Below, in pieces: positions 24,590-37,899 of a DNA stretch of 64,000 bases. The translations under genes were made by a program, and so were the position numbers. The stretch lies in NCBI GenBank assembly GCA_050084985.1, contig JBITNC010000001.1, forward strand, positions 115,444,001-115,508,000, read 5' to 3'. Within the stretch, counting starts at the first letter, position 1. The number at the start of each line of letters is the position of its first letter. Origin of the DNA: Nageia nagi. Its lineage: Eukaryota > Pinophyta. The notes beneath the pieces are model-generated. The model did no database searches. It worked only from the letters and a program-made list of their open reading frames with translations, and was not told the DNA's origin.

Positions 24590-26731
24590 TAACATAGTTT
24601 TACTTACAAAATAAATATATTTACATAAAAAATATAATATTAAAAAAAGAGTGTTGGGTGGCACCACAAAGAGTAAGTAATCAGCTTAGAGAGGCATAGC
24701 ATGTCACAAGGTGACTTGGGTGGTCAACCTTAAGGGGTGATGCTACACAAGCCACTTGGTAGTTGGGGGCATGTGCACCTTGTATCCCCATGGTTCATGG
24801 GTAGGGTGATGTGAGTCATAGCCTCTATGTCATGTAGTGCCTAGGGATAGTGCCAAGCACATCCCCCTAACTAGGTTGGGTGAAGTAAGGTTTGGGCAAC
24901 GCACTCCCCCCACCCCCCCCCCTCCCCATAATTAATGTTTTTAAAATTCAAATTAGTTTATTTGATTTTTAATCTTAATCTTAATTTTTAATTTTTTAAA
25001 ATTTAAATGTTTTTTAATATTTTGAATTTCAATTTTTAATTATCTATTTAAATATTTAAATATTTAATTATTAGAGATAATAATCATTAAATATTAGGAA
25101 TTAACATTTAATTAAATATTTATAAAATAAGATTATTTAAATATTAATGAAATTAATATTTAAGAATATATTTTAAATATGTTTAATTATTTGTAATGTA
25201 TACACTAGTTATTATAAAGAGAAAGATTTGTATAATAAGTGTATAGTGGAATTGACTTTAATGTTAATGTAAATCACATTTGCATTAATATTGAGGCAAA
25301 TTTTATGAAGCATTGAATTTATAATGTGTTCAAAGGAAGTGGAATTATTATAAGGTGCTTATATTTATGGAGTATATTTGATAAATGTACCTATGCTACT
25401 CTTTGTAATTATGCATATTATTATGATTTCTTGCATAAGTTATGTTCCCTAAAGCATCAACATGAGATATAGTGATGATAAAACACTTAGAAAATTGGAA
25501 TGCATATCTTTACATCTCTCCTTGTTATGTTGACTACATTAATTATGAAAATAGAATACATAAAATTCAAGATATTAGGTTTACATATTCATTGCGTTAG
25601 AATGAATAAATGTAAACCTATCATGTAAATGCATCACATGTTACCTTAGTGAAATACAAAAGAAAGTGTTTTCTTTGATCCTAAAAGCATCTAGCAAGTG
25701 GTTCACTTTTAAGGTTGATACCTTGGTGGTTCAAGGCTTGTGATATGGAGAAAAACATGATGTTCTATATTACAAATTGTAAATATGATATTGTAAACTT
25801 ATATCTTGATGAGATATGAAATGTGTAACCTTTAGGGTCATATGATCTATTACTTCATGAATTGATCCATTCATAGCTTGGTTAGTTTTATGTAAGTGAA
25901 TTTCATACTTAACATTTAAATTGTATAGTTATACTTGCATGACTATGATATATGAAAAGTAAGGTTAAATAGTACTGAACAATCATGTTTATTTCTATAA
26001 TCATAATTTTCATTTAAATAGCATTTAATAACCATATTGAAACTAGAACATGAATCTATGCTTCTTTACCATCACGAATTCTTAAAAGCATGGTCATAAA
26101 ATTTACTTATTTAAGTTAAGAAAATACTTAGATGAAAAGTGAATGATTTGGAGTCAACCTATAGGTCTTAGGAAATTAATATAGAAAATGCAAGACTAGT
26201 TCTACCTCCAAGATAAACACCTAGTCAAAGATAACAAGTAAGCTAGCATTTGAGGAAACTTAGTAACTATGGGAGTTATGGGAAGGTAGTTATTATGGGT
26301 TAAAGTGGTGGTCTCTTGCATGTATTATCAGTAGGCAAGTGTACATAAGTTAAATATTAGGGTAATAAAATTTAATGTTAAGTTCCATCATAAGAGACGA
26401 TGAAAACTTGATCTACTTGGCGTATGCTAATAGATCACTATCATGGGATATCATGAATTGATGAGAAAAGTGTTCCCCTTAATAGATGTATGGACCCTAA
26501 GAAGAACCCAAAGATAATAGTTTATATAGGTGAGACAAGCATGGGAGATATTTAAATCACATGTACTTAGTTAAATCAAATGCATGGTAGATGCATTGAT
26601 GAAAATTGGTTATCACATAAATTGGGTAAAAAATAGAAATTTCTCATTTATGCATATGTAATGCTTTTTGCTTATTAAAAATGATTTTATGTCTAGTTTT
26701 GAGTTATAATTTAGATCAATGTTTCATTTGG
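24590..26731 (+). repeat. 5'-truncated LTR of chromovirus copy A
   Basis: Collinear with the A/B LTR (from 32493 to 32985, then from 38905) and with the B/C LTR (47913 onward). It holds a GC-rich module with a poly-C tract (cccccacccccccccctcccc, ~24904), the block tgtatacactagttattataaagagaaagattt (~25199), and the far end ...gatcaatgtttca. It is directly followed by a degenerate tRNA-Met primer site, so this is the 5' LTR. The first ~1.5 kb of the LTR is missing where LINE 2 adjoins. Confidence 0.75.
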
Positions 26732-26752
26732 TATAAGAGCAAGAGTAGGATT
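26732..26752 (+). other. primer-binding site of chromovirus copy A
   Basis: Reads tttggtataagagcaagagt, a decayed form of the TGGTATCAGAGC site for initiator tRNA-Met. Its position marks the end of the 5' LTR. The site is deleted from copies B and C. Confidence 0.65.
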
Positions 26753-26899
26753 CATAGGGCATAATGATTCATAGATTCAAATTTTCCTACACCTAATTCA
26801 AACTTTGTGGATCCTTTACAATAGTTATGCCACCATGAAGAAATACTTCTCAAAGGAACACTAACCAACCACAATCCTAAGAATATATTTCTCAAGGAA

Positions 26900-27660
26900 A
26901 TGTAGAAGGGGAAACTTCAAGAAATCAAACTAATAATGTTACCATTTTAATATTGTAGGAAAAATTGACAAAATAATAGGCAATGATTAAAATTTTGATG
27001 ATTAGAGTACAAATCCCTACTAGTATTGAACAAAGAGTTGGTAATAATAGTGTTGCTCATGTTAGATATAGGGTATATCAAGAATTACCTAAATACTTGA
27101 AAAAGCTTTTGATTCCAAGATTTAATCAAAAGAAATGAGGTGAAGTTGTTGAGGTTTGGTTGGAAGAGATGAAAACCTACTTTTTTTTGAAAATTATCCC
27201 TTCTTAAGCTCAAACTACTTGGGCTATAGTAAAATTTGTTGGACATGCATTATAGTGGTGGAAATCCTACAAATACCAACAAAAGATTCAAGGAGTGAAT
27301 ATTAAGTGGGAGGATTTCATAGATGCTTTTAAGAAGCAATATATATAAAAAATATTATTCACAAAAATATGATGAATTCTACACTCTTTAGCAAGGAAAC
27401 TTATCAGTAGAATAATATCATTAGAAATTTGTTAAGTTGTTGAAATATGTACCTAGGAATATAAATTAATTTTAGGTTCATAGATTCATTTTGGGGTTAT
27501 ATGCTAGAATAAAAAATAGCAATAAATATGCATAAGCCTCAAAATTTTAAAAAATGTTTATGATATTACTTTTCAAGTAGAAAGGAACTTAGGAGCCAAA
27601 AGATCATTCATGAATTATAGCATCTTAAATGAATATGAGAAATAGGGAATGAGAAACATG
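26900..27660 (+). pseudogene. gag remnant, chromovirus copy A
   Basis: Decayed capsid-region reading: QRVGNNSVAHVRYRVYQELP, then VEVWLEEMKTYF, AQTTWAIVKFVGHAL and WWKSY, then GVNIKWEDFIDAFKKQYI. The 'W...W..F...F...Y' pattern is that of the retrotransposon gag family. A zinc knuckle is not visible. Copy C keeps the same segment (~49560-49960) and copy B only its second half. Confidence 0.65.
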
Positions 27661-28429
27661 AACAATAAAGGGTTCCTAAAGTGGGAAAAAGATTATCAAC
27701 AATAAAATAATAAAAGGTTCAAGGGAAATAATTATCACAAAAATTAGAATCAACCTTAAAAAAAGAACAATAATAATAATAGTGGTGCAAGAGAAAGGTT
27801 TATATCTTCTTCACTTATTAGAGATATACAAAGGCAACAAAATTTTTAATAAAAGGTTGGTTAGTTGAGTATGGCTCTAAGAAAACTAGGTTTGTAAACC
27901 AATATCTTAGGAGAGCCAAAATCAAGCTTCCTAAAGGGGTTATAGAATAGGATCTCTATGTAGCATCCTTACATTCCTATGATATAATCCTTGGAATGGA
28001 TTGGCTTCAACCTCATAAATCCTCAATTAAGTATCATGAAATATGGATTGAGTTTTCTAACATCAATATATAAATGTAAATGATTTATTGTGATTGAAGT
28101 AATGTTAAACCCTATCTTTTTTTTTCTATGCAGTTAAAGTGAAGAGTGCGAAGAGGTGAGATGATCTACACAATGAAAGTAAAAGAGGTAGAAAAAGATA
28201 AATCAAAAGAGGAAATATTTTACTAATATCCCATTTTATATGGATTTATGATTGTATTTCCTAATGATTTGTTAGGATTACTATAAAATTGAGAATTTGA
28301 TTTCTCAATTGATTTGATTCCTAGTGTTGAACCTATCTTAAAGACTCCGTAAAGGGTGACTACAATCGAGATACAAGAGTTAAAGGTACAATTGTAGTAT
28401 ATATTAGAAAAATATTTAATTAAGCCAAG

Positions 28430-28930
28430 TGTTTCACCTTAGGGATTTACTATTATTTTTTTTAAGAAGAAATATGGTTCTATGAGGTTATGCATAGACT
28501 ATCAAATGTTGAACAAACTCATGTTAAAAAATAGGTATCATTTACCTTGAATTGATGATTTGTTAGACCAACTTAAGGATGTCTCCATATTTTCAAAAAT
28601 TGATTTAATATCTTGTTATCACCAACCAAGAATCAAAATTTTAGACACACATAGAAGAAAATTTAAGACCAGATATGGACTCTATGAGTTTCTAGTGCTT
28701 CCTTTTGAATTGACCAATGCACCTGCTACATTTATGAATCTCATAAATAATATTTTTTCATTACTAAATAGAAAAATTTATTTGGTATTTTTAAATGATA
28801 TCTTGATATATTTATGAAATAAGGAAGAACATGACTATAATCTTAAAAAAGTATTGTAAGTACGAAGAAAATACCAACTTTTTGGGAACCTTTATAAGTG
28901 TGAATTTTATGTAACTCAAGTACAATATCT
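28430..28930 (+). pseudogene. reverse transcriptase remnant, chromovirus copy A
   Basis: Longest open part 28560-28817: LDQLKDVSIFSKIDLISCYH, TRYGLYEFLVLPFELTNAPA and YLVFLNDILIY. It matches the Ty3/Gypsy RT palm. The first catalytic Asp (KIDL) is kept, but the YVDD box reads FLND, losing one of the paired Asp. The block before it ([17 protein letters not shown], ~28475-28530) matches 'RMCVDYR.LNK.T.KN'. Confidence 0.8.
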
Positions 28931-29432
28931 CGAACATATAATATTAGTAGAAGGTGTGTCTATAGATACCCGAAAGATCAAAATAGTTATGACTTGGCCT
29001 TCTCCAACTAGTTTAACAAAGGTAAGAAGTTTTATGGGTCTTGTTGGTTACTATCATTAATTTGTTAAGAATTTTTCTAGAATAACAAATTCTAATACAA
29101 GTCTCCAAAAAAAGAATCAAACTTTTAAGTGGATTGAAAAATGCAATAAAGCCTTCAAAATTCTTAAAGAGAATATTACAACTGCACCAATACTTGCTAT
29201 ACCAAATCCTTTCAGAGATTTCGTAGTTTGTACTAATGCTTTTTTGCTTACTTTGGGAGGCTTCATATCTTTGGATGATAGGCATTTAGCATGTGAGTAT
29301 CAAAAGTTAAATGTTCATGAAATGAATTATGCCACACATGATGTGGAGTTGGCTTTCATTGTTCATGCTCTTACAATTTGGAGACATTATTTTTTATGAA
29401 GACCTTTTGAACTTAAGTCAAATCATTAGAGT

Positions 29433-29690
29433 TTGAAGTATATTTTCACTCAAAATGATCTTAATGCTCATAAAAGAACATGGATGGAGTTCTTGGTTAA
29501 AAATGACTTTCAAATAAAGTATATTAAGTGTCATAAAAATAAGGTTATATATACATTAAGTAGATGCATACATCTTATGACTATGAGTGAAAGTCACTTT
29601 GAATTGTTAGATCGGGTGAAAGAATCTCAAAATAATAATCCATATTGTATTAAAATCATTGAAAAGATGGAGAATTTGACTCTTCAATGA
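29433..29690 (+). pseudogene. RNase H end and linker to integrase, chromovirus copy A
   Basis: Begins in the conserved end of RNase H (LKYIFTQNDLNAHKRTWMEF, then FQIKYIKCHKNKVIYTLSRC). This corresponds to 'LKY.F.Q.DLN.RQ.RW.E.L.D....I.Y..GK.N.VADALSR'. The rest is the variable linker before the integrase zinc region. Frame open for 85 codons; upstream RNase H carries stops and shifts. Confidence 0.7.
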
Positions 29691-29779
29691 AATATTTTGA
29701 GTACAAAGATGGGTTCTTATATTTTAAGGGCAAAATTATTATTTTAGATACTGTGGTCTTCAAAAAATAATCTTGCAGG

Positions 29780-30520
29780 AAGCACATCAATTGCCTTTCT
29801 CTGATTATTCAAGGATGTGAAAATGGGAGAGTCTCAAAAAGACTTTTTATTGATGTGGAATGAAGAAAGATGTAAACAAGTTTGTAACTAGATGCTTGGA
29901 ATTTCAAAAGGTGAATGTAGAACACCAATATCTAGGTGGAATATATCTTATCCACATGATATTCCTATGCAAAAATTTCAAAAGATATCAATGGATTTTA
30001 TTGTAGGTTTCCCTAAAAGGAGATTTCAAGATAATGTCATCTTTGTTTTTGTTTTTGCATATAAGTTCATCAACAAAATTATTTGGTTACATGGGTTTTC
30101 TAAAATCATAGTCTCTAATAGAGATTCTAAGTTCTGTTATCAATTTTGGAGAACACTACACTAATCAGTGGGAAATAAATTTAATATTATTGACACTTAT
30201 CATACTCAAATGGATGCTCCAATTGAATGATTCAATAGGATCCTTGAGGACATGTTGTGGATGTATTGTATGGACCAACAAACTAAATGAATTTGGTTGA
30301 GTTTGCTTATAATAACTCTTGTCACTCTTTCTTGGAGATGGCACCTTTCCAGGTACTACATGGAAGGAGGTGTAGAACTCCATTATTATGGGATAATCTA
30401 TAGGATCAAATAGTGATCATGTTAGATCATTTAAGGGAAATGAAGAAACAACTTAAAACAATTAAAAAAAGTCTTAAGGAAGCATATGATCGTTAAAAGA
30501 GTTATGTAAATTTTAAAAGA
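29780..30520 (+). pseudogene. integrase remnant, chromovirus copy A
   Basis: The zinc region (MKKDVNKFVTRCLEFQKVNV, ~29857-29915) has lost one Cys (CLEF for CLEC). The core (DIPMQKFQKISMDFIVGFPK) keeps the first Asp. The second catalytic region reads GFSKIIVSNRDSKF, with Asn for the usual Asp before Arg-Asp. A part of the core between the two Asp is deleted relative to typical integrases (about 30060). The 3' part (LEDMLWMYCMDQ, out of frame) is near 30245. Confidence 0.7.
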
Positions 30521-30779
30521 ACTCCTTGATAATTCTTTATGGTAGATAAAGTATTCTTATGAGTTTGACCTATGAAAAGTGCCACAAGATCTACTAAACT
30601 AAATCTATAATTTGTAGGGCCTTTTCAAGTTATAGGAAAAATAAGCATAGTTTCTTATAATCTTTCCAAATGACCTACACTATCAAAGATTCATGACATC
30701 TTTCATATATCTTTTCTTAGGAAATATATTTCTTATCCTTCACATGTTTTTGAATTTTCTCAATTGGATATGGTAGATG

Positions 30780-30945
30780 TGGCAGCCATTGAGGTGCTTG
30801 TTATGAGAGTTCTTAGTTTTAGAATTAGGAAGCTAAGAAACAGGGAAATAAAGGAGTGTTAATTTCTATGGGATCAATACTCTAAATCTTCTACAACATG
30901 GGAAGATGTTGATCTTATGAAAGAATAATTTTCTTATTTATTTTG
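30780..30945 (+). pseudogene. C-terminal chromodomain, chromovirus copy A
   Basis: Decayed frame reading AAIEVLVMRVLSFRIRKLRN, then EIKEC, LWDQY and TTWEDVDLMKE..FSYLF. It follows the pattern 'IL.R....LRN..I..VKV.W......EATWE.E..M....P.LF' at the end of chromovirus integrases. In active elements this domain directs insertion towards certain chromatin. Copy B keeps the same module at 43790-43958. Confidence 0.7.
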
Positions 30946-31017
30946 ATGTTTTATACACTTATTTTTGATTGAATAATAAGAACACAAAGGATTATTTTAT
31001 TATTAAGAGGGTAAGCA

Positions 31018-32985
31018 TGTCATGACCCTATGTTTTTACATTTCTACATGATTTAATTAATATGTTTGAAGTTGGTGTTATTGCATACTTGCATTTAGAA
31101 TAGTTGATATCATATATTATTTATATATTTTTGATCTTGATATCATGTAAAGGAAGTTTGATACTATTTTGGTTTCATATGATACAATAAAATGTAGTCC
31201 TACAAGTGAACCACTTTGCTATTTGTATGGAGATGATTGGTAACTTGTATCCCTGAAGGGAAGCTATTTCATTTAGGTTGCATGAGCTCCTTGTGTTCTT
31301 ATTCCCTTGTGCTACATGTTTGTTTATTATTTAGTATTGAAGTTATTATTGGACTATATTTTGGCTTTAGGAACCATTATTTTAGTGAGAACGATGATGG
31401 ATTAGCCTAGTTCTCAGCTTCATATCTACAAATTTAAAATAGAAAATTAAATAGGTGCATATATAAATGAAGGTATTTTATTTATTTAGAATATTTAGAT
31501 TGCAAGAAGGAAAGGAAAGTGTTAAATTAGTTTACATTTGATTAGAAGGAATTGTAAATAAATAAACATTTGCATTGAAGGTAACTTGTTAATGGCTTCA
31601 TTTTTATTCATTTAATTAAATAATCTATTTTTAAAATAATGTGCAAAAGGGGAAAAAGAATAAGAAAATAAATAGGTTTTTATATTTCTTCATTTTATGC
31701 ATTTTGGAGTTTTATTCTTAGAGAAAAACTTTTCAAAAGTTTTGGGAGAAAACTACCTCAAGGGGGTTAAGAAATCATTCATGGCCATTTCTGCTACCAT
31801 TTATCATGCTTCTTGTCATTTGCTTGGTTACTTGATCTTTGGAAAGGAAAGAGAAAAGGTGGACCAAGGATTCAAAATGCATTTTTGGATTTTTTGTGCA
31901 AATTTGAATTAGGTTCTCTTGATTTTAATTTTATATGCATGAGTTGGGTTTGTTGATTTTCATTCATGTATATGCTTTTGAAATTTGGAAATGGATTGGT
32001 AAATTGATTTTATGCTTTCTTCAATTCTATGTAATTGAAATTAGGAGAAAAATAAATGATTTTTAGTTTAGTTTTTGGAGAATAATGCTTAAAAATCATA
32101 TTTTAAATGTAAGTAATTCATCTCTATGTTCAATTCAAAACTATAGTTGAAATAAACAAAATTTTGGGTTTTATAATTTAGGAAAAAAGTGAATAAATAG
32201 AGTTTTTAGGCAAAGTTTAAAATTGGTAAGCTTAGTACAAATTATATTTTCTTGTACTCTTTAGATAGAGCTTGGTAGTGAGAACAAAATCGATGTCTCA
32301 ATTTTTAGAATGGATTCCTAGAAGTTGAGATTTTAGTCTCTAAAATATAGGTTTGAGAAAAAATGCACATCTTGAAAATATCATTTCTAGGTTTATAAAA
32401 GCTTAAGAAAAATAGAGGTTTACTTTAAGTGTTCTAAATTCAAAGTAAATATTTTTTTTATTCTCCATTTACTTTAATCAAATTTATTTAATTTAACATA
32501 ATTTTACTTTTAAAACTAAATTATTTACATAAAAAATATAATATTAAAAAAATGTTGGATGGTGCCATAGGGCTTGGGCAGCCACCCTAGAGAGGCATGA
32601 CATGCCATACGGAAATGCAACCCAATCCACTTAGAGGCTAGAGGCATCTTCACCCCTTACCCCTTTGGTGCATGGGGAGGATGATATGAGGTGACACCTC
32701 CAAGCCATGTAGTAGATGGGACTCATGCTAAGCACCTCCCCCTCACTATATTGAGCAAGATGGGGTTTGGGCCATAGGCCACCCCCCCAACAACAATTTG
32801 ATATTTTTAAAATTTAAATTAATTTATTTGATTTTTAATTTTAATTTTAAATTATAAGTTTTTAAAATGTTAATGTATATTAATATTTTGAATTTAATAT
32901 TTTAATTATCTATTTCAATATTTTAATATTTAATTATAAGAGTTTCTAACAATTAAATATTGGGAATTAAAATTTAATGAAATAC
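31018..32985 (+). repeat. shared LTR between copies A and B, left part
   Basis: Starts TGTCATGACCC right after the polypurine tract of copy A. Collinear with 44029-45016 (first part) and with 24590 onward and 47913 onward (second part, including the GC-rich module at 32560-32800). The LTR is broken at 32985 by LINE 3 and continues at 38905. Total LTR length across the break plus the end kept in copy A would be about 3.6 kb, in keeping with the long LTRs known for the Tekay/Del group. Confidence 0.75.
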
Positions 32986-33399
32986 GTTTTATGAAAGAAC
33001 CTTTTTGTTAAAAATAAAAACACATTACAGCAAAATGTGGGTGGAGTTTAGCATACCTCATATGGAGTTAGACTAACTAGAGTTAAGAAACTAACAAAAT
33101 GGGTCATTACATCCCTTGATATTACAAAAAGCATGGAAAAATGAGCCACCAAAAATAGTCAAGATCACCAATACAACAAAAAACCCAAGGCTAAATAACA
33201 TAAATCACCTTGCATTAAATGAGTGGTGTGGAGTAGAGTGCCTAGCTATCGAGTGGTACTCCACTCTACACTACCTAAATTACCAATTATCCCTATCAAG
33301 AAAACGGATCCAATCACCTCAAGATATATTATCCTAATCTATCATCCATTCAACACCAATGTTTTTGCCTGTATCTCCCAACCATCCATTTTCAAATAA

Positions 33400-34900
33400 T
33401 ATTCCAATTGATCATCATCCCATCCAACTTGAGGGTGAGAAGAACAATCTCCATTAGACTTAATACATTTATAGGGATGAGAATGCTAAGACTAGTGATG
33501 ATCAGGAGAGCTAGTAGATGCTCACCAAATGTGTGATGGAGGTGACATCAAGAGTGGCAGCAAAAGCACTTAGCACCTCTACACTTCAAAGTAAATTTGA
33601 TAATAGTGTAAGGATCCTATGCCTAATGAGCTATCAAGTCTTGCTGGTGATCTATGTCCATAGCTAATTATTTACTTGATAGATAATCTATAGCCAAACA
33701 TCGCTAAACACTTCTAGTTTGTCATGATGCCCAAAAAAATGGAAGGACATGATCTTTAAACATAATTTTATTTCATATTTTACAAATATGAAATAAAATG
33801 CTAACTCTAAATAACTACCAAAACTCAAATAGGTGAGAAGAAAACATAACAAAATATCCTAGGAGAGCTTGGGGCCATGAAACTCTAGAAATAAAGAGGG
33901 GGGAAAAGAAAGCAAAAACCTAATTCCAAGCTTGTATAGACCAAAGATAATCCCAAAATAGATGACAACATGACTTAGGATCATTGTAAAAAGCACATTT
34001 AGGGTCAAGTACATGCATATACTAAAGCTTATTTCCAATAGGGAAGCCTAGGTGCAATAGACTCTAGGTGAAGATAGCCTATTTGGGTTCAATGTAGGTT
34101 GCCTAGGTATTGCAAAAATGAATTATCTAGTGAGAATTTATGGAAATTAAATACCACCTCTCATTTAACATTGGGACCATAGGTAAAAAAGGGGATAACT
34201 ATTTGTAGCCCATCCTAGCTTTGTAACTAAGAAACAAAGTATCCACATGCCAGTGCCAATGCATCCACCATGGTATCTACAAAAAAACCGTAATTTTATG
34301 AAGCATATCATGAGGGGTAGCATGGATAAGCATATAATATGTATCCTTATTAGTATTAGTGAGCCTAAATTGGTTCTTGAACAATTATGAAGGGATCCAA
34401 TCCTTGGTTTGCCAATTGAAGAAGTTCATTATGGAGCAAATGCCTTTTTTAAAAAATCTCATGGCATGGACCCATTGAACTTGAGCCAAAGGCATATTAT
34501 GATAGCCAAAAAAAAATATCACTAAATGTTCATAGAGTTAAAATATAATCCCTTTTGAAATCTTGCTTCCTTCTAGTGGAGATAGCGGGTAAGTTGTTGC
34601 CAAGTTTTCTAGATGTTGTGTATAATAAAATATTCTTTGGTCTTGATGGCCATCAAAGTTGTAACAAGTGAGGGGAGATCCATTCCTTTCTAGTTGTGAA
34701 GGTTAAGAGGAAGACCTATGGAAATAAAATATCGAATTAAAACTTTGCATGACTCATTACCTTGCATTCCTCAAACTATCCACATGGTACATAGTGAGAT
34801 TTCTTGATGTTTACAGTTAATAATCCCCATTGCTTGACCTCTTTAGGGAGACAAAAATAATCCTAATCCACTCTATGAAACCCTTTTTTATTATAATAAT
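33400..34900 (-). pseudogene. C-terminal part of LINE 3 ORF2
   Basis: Minus-strand decayed coding sequence downstream of RT. The segment near 34830-34960 corresponds to 8400-8550 of LINE 1 (ggagacaaaaataatcctaatccactctatgaaaccc versus ggagacaatagctttcccaagctactctatgaagaccc). The remaining stretch to the 3' terminus aligns with LINE 1 in order. Confidence 0.55.
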
Positions 34901-36150
34901 TTCACCAAAGAAATTATTGTAAAATGTTTTCTAATTTTTTATAACAAGCATGAGATGGGACCCAATAAGAAGAAGAGTAGACATGGGTAGCTATAGGAAC
35001 TTTAGAACAAATATGGAATTTATTAGCTAGAGAGAGATTTTTAGAGAGCTAATAATCAAGATTATATTCAACCTTTGGGATCACATAGCACCAAAGCTAA
35101 GATAGATGGCCATGAAAAGAAAAAGGGATGCCAAGAAATTTGAAGACCTCAAAAGTGTTGATCCACTTCCATTGAAAGTTTTGTATTCAAGCAGGAAGCT
35201 CATGTATAGATTGTCTATAATAGGAAGTCATTTTCCATTGAATACTTGAAAATAAGGATTTGCAAAAAATATCCAATAAATGGAGACCATTTTAGATAAA
35301 TTTCTCATCATCCCTAAGGGTGAGGAAAAAATCATCCATAAAGTGCCCATTGATCATTTTCCTTTGGTTATGAGGTAGATCAATTCAATGAATGAAGTTC
35401 TGGTATGTTTGAGTTAGAAGAATATAGCCAAAAGTGTCATAGCTAAGATGTAGAGAGAGGGGGGAATAGGACAACCTTGTTTGATTTATCAAAAGAGGCT
35501 ATATTATATGATTTGGAGTTGTTAAGGTTTAGTATAGTTGAAGCATATTTGAAAAGCATGGATATAGAGTTAATTAACATATGCTTAAAGCCAAGCACTT
35601 TGAGCATAGGAAGAATGAATTACCATTGAATATAGTTGTAAGCTTTCACAAAATCAATATTTATGAACAAAATATTCTAACTTGATAGCCAAGCCCATTC
35701 CATTCCTTCCTAGATTATAAGGACATTATCCAAAGTGTAACACCCTCAAATGAAACTAGTTTGCTAAGGTATTACAAATGAAAGTAGAAGATGTTGAATG
35801 TAGAGAGCAAGAGCCTTAGCAATGATTTTGTAGCTAATATTCAACAAAGTGATCGACCTCCAATTTGTGATAACCTTAGGATCAACAAGCTTGGAGATAA
35901 ACTTGATGTTCCCTGTATTAATGATACCCCAAGGGATCCTGTGAGCATGGCTTGAGGATAAACTTTATGTATATCCTTTCTAACCAAGTCCCAAAGGTCT
36001 TTGTAGAACTCACAGGGGAATCTATCCATTCTAAAGGATTTATCATTAGCCATTTGAGATTAGGCTTATCACATTTAGCTCAATGGTTAGTAGAAAGAAT
36101 GGAGAGGATAATAGAAAGAAAAGCCTCCCAGGCTTGCTCTCTTTCTAGGG
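34900..36150 (-). pseudogene. LINE 3 reverse transcriptase, decayed
   Basis: Starts with MANDKSFRMDRFPCEFYKDL (36053-35990), the L1 RT entry motif 'MA.DKSPGPDGFP.EFYK..W', followed by SLGVSLIQG. Next is EWAWLSSQNILFINIDFVKA YN (~35640-35700, in pieces), where the usual DKAYD reads VKAYN. Then come a QGCPIPPSLYI-like block (~35450) and GHFMDDF (~35330), which keeps the Asp-Asp pair. Frameshifts and stops break the frame. Confidence 0.7.
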
Positions 36151-36667
36151 TGTAGGATTGAGCAGCAAAAATAGAGGAATTATAGGAATGAAAAGCTATA
36201 GTAATATTAGGAAGAGAAGTAACATGATCTCCATCCACCTCAAGTGATTTGAATTGGGTTTCTTATTGAGGAGAATGAAGCTTCTAAAAGAACTCTTTGG
36301 AAATTCTATCTCCATTTTTAAGCTGATGAAGTTTAGCTTTGAGTTGAGCTCCTTTACCCTCACATAATTTAGCAACCTTGATCTCATAATGAAGATGAGA
36401 AACATGATACTTAAGCTCAAGATTGAGGGGACTAGCCTTGAGTTCAATAGAAGCCCAAACTAGTTCATCATGCAAAGTTGCTTTGGATTGTATAAACTAA
36501 GTAATCTTCTTGCCAAGGATTCTCAACAAAGTAGAGGTCTGATTAATAGCATCATTCCACCATTCAATCCAATTAGAGTCACCCATGGGGCAAGGAACAA
36601 GGTTCCAAACCCTACTAATATGGTATAAAATGGTAGAATGTTGAAGAAAATAAGTTCTTAAGAAAAA

Positions 36668-37153
36668 TTAGGTTTTGTAATGGTAAGGTTGAGGGTTCTT
36701 TTTCTGAATAGAGAACATAATCAAAGCATGGTCAGAGGTGGTGGTGCTAGGAATGGTTGAGATATGCATCTTATGAAAAAATATGAGTATGATTAGATAA
36801 TATAGCTCTATCAAGCTATTTGATAATATGTGCATGGCTAGCTTAAAGGTTAGATCACATATACCAAAGGCTCTCAAGAAAGTATGAATGGAAAAGCAAG
36901 CATCAGGGTTAGAAAAATTAAGCTTGTTGTGCATGAAGTACCAAGATTCCCTTTCTCTAGTAGCCCACCACATGGGATGGTGACCCACCTTGTCAAAACA
37001 CTTCTCAATCATATTAAAGTCCCCACACATGACCCATAGTGTAGGTGGAAGTGAAACAACACACCAATTCCATAGATTGTAGCATTTGTGGGCATTGTTA
37101 GTAGCATACACATTTAAAATTATAAAAGACATTCCATAAACTTCAAGAAACAT
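36668..37153 (-). pseudogene. LINE 3 endonuclease (EEP/AP-like) segment
   Basis: An open 161-codon piece with the plant L1 endonuclease signature: SFIILNVYATNNAHKCYNLW, LPPTLWVMCGDFNMIEKCFD, RERESWYFMHNKLN and the catalytic-His motif TSDHALIMFSI near the end. In active elements this enzyme nicks target DNA for target-primed reverse transcription. The usual SDH motif is kept, but a stretch before it is diverged and the rest of ORF2 is broken. Confidence 0.8.
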
Positions 37154-37899
37154 CTATACTACTTGATTGAGAGGGTCCACTCCCCAAGTAACCAAGTGCT
37201 CTTTCCAATGAGTTACTAAGAGGGTGATAGCCCTCCTACTTCGAGGGGAATGAGTAGTGGCAAACAAAAGACACCTAGGTTGCAAAAAAGAATAAGTACA
37301 TTGAATAATGAAATCAAAAATATTGATTTCTTGTAATCATATGATATTAAGCACTCCATAATACCTGGAACACATACTAATTTCATATTGCACTAGGATT
37401 TGTTAGTCCTCTTACATTCCATGGGAGAAAAATCATGGAAGGAAGTCAAGGTTTATGCCATCATCAATATATTTGGCATCCCTAATGTACGCAAGGGAGG
37501 CATAGGCATTACTAAAGAAATAATCCTAGTTGAAGATGCTAAACTCCATCTTCCTCCTCTTATTAGAATAACCCATAGGTTCACTCAAGGAAGGGATATA
37601 GGATTGCTAACCATTGAGAGGAGGATACTGAGGATCCAAAGAGCTCACTCCCTTCATAATGGGCTATTGAGGACCAGTAGAAAGACTATGGAAACTTTAG
37701 AGTATGAAAACTAACAACCAATGGGAGGAAACTACCAATGATCAATGCAACCACAAGTGCAACCTAGGTAGTGGTAATAGAAATAGCCACTATTGAAGTA
37801 GTGAAAACACCCATCAAGTTCTTTAGTGGACCAAAAGTACCAAGAACATTATAGACCAGGGTATACTTAATAGTTTTTCCTTTCCTTTAGACTACCTAC

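Larger units (their letters stand above)
26732..31017 (+). mobile_element. chromovirus (Tekay/Del-type Ty3/Gypsy) copy A, internal region
   Basis: Holds in order gag (~26900-27650), a protease-region signature (SYDIILGMDWLQPHKSSIKY, ~27975), RT (28430-28930), RNase H (~29150-29550), integrase (~29790-30500) and a C-terminal chromodomain (~30790-30945). It ends in a polypurine tract (attattaagagggtaagca) before the LTR start TGTCATGACCC. Gene order and the chromodomain place it in the chromovirus group. The integrase phrasing (VEHQYLGG near the zinc region, then DIPMQKFQKISMDFIVGFP) fits the Tekay/Del branch. Many stops and frameshifts show it is inactive. Confidence 0.85.

Noticed and set aside
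31697-31912. 71-codon plus-strand frame within the chromovirus LTR.
   Set aside because: The same region in the B/C LTR (~44655-44870) is interrupted, and the frame lies in non-coding LTR DNA.
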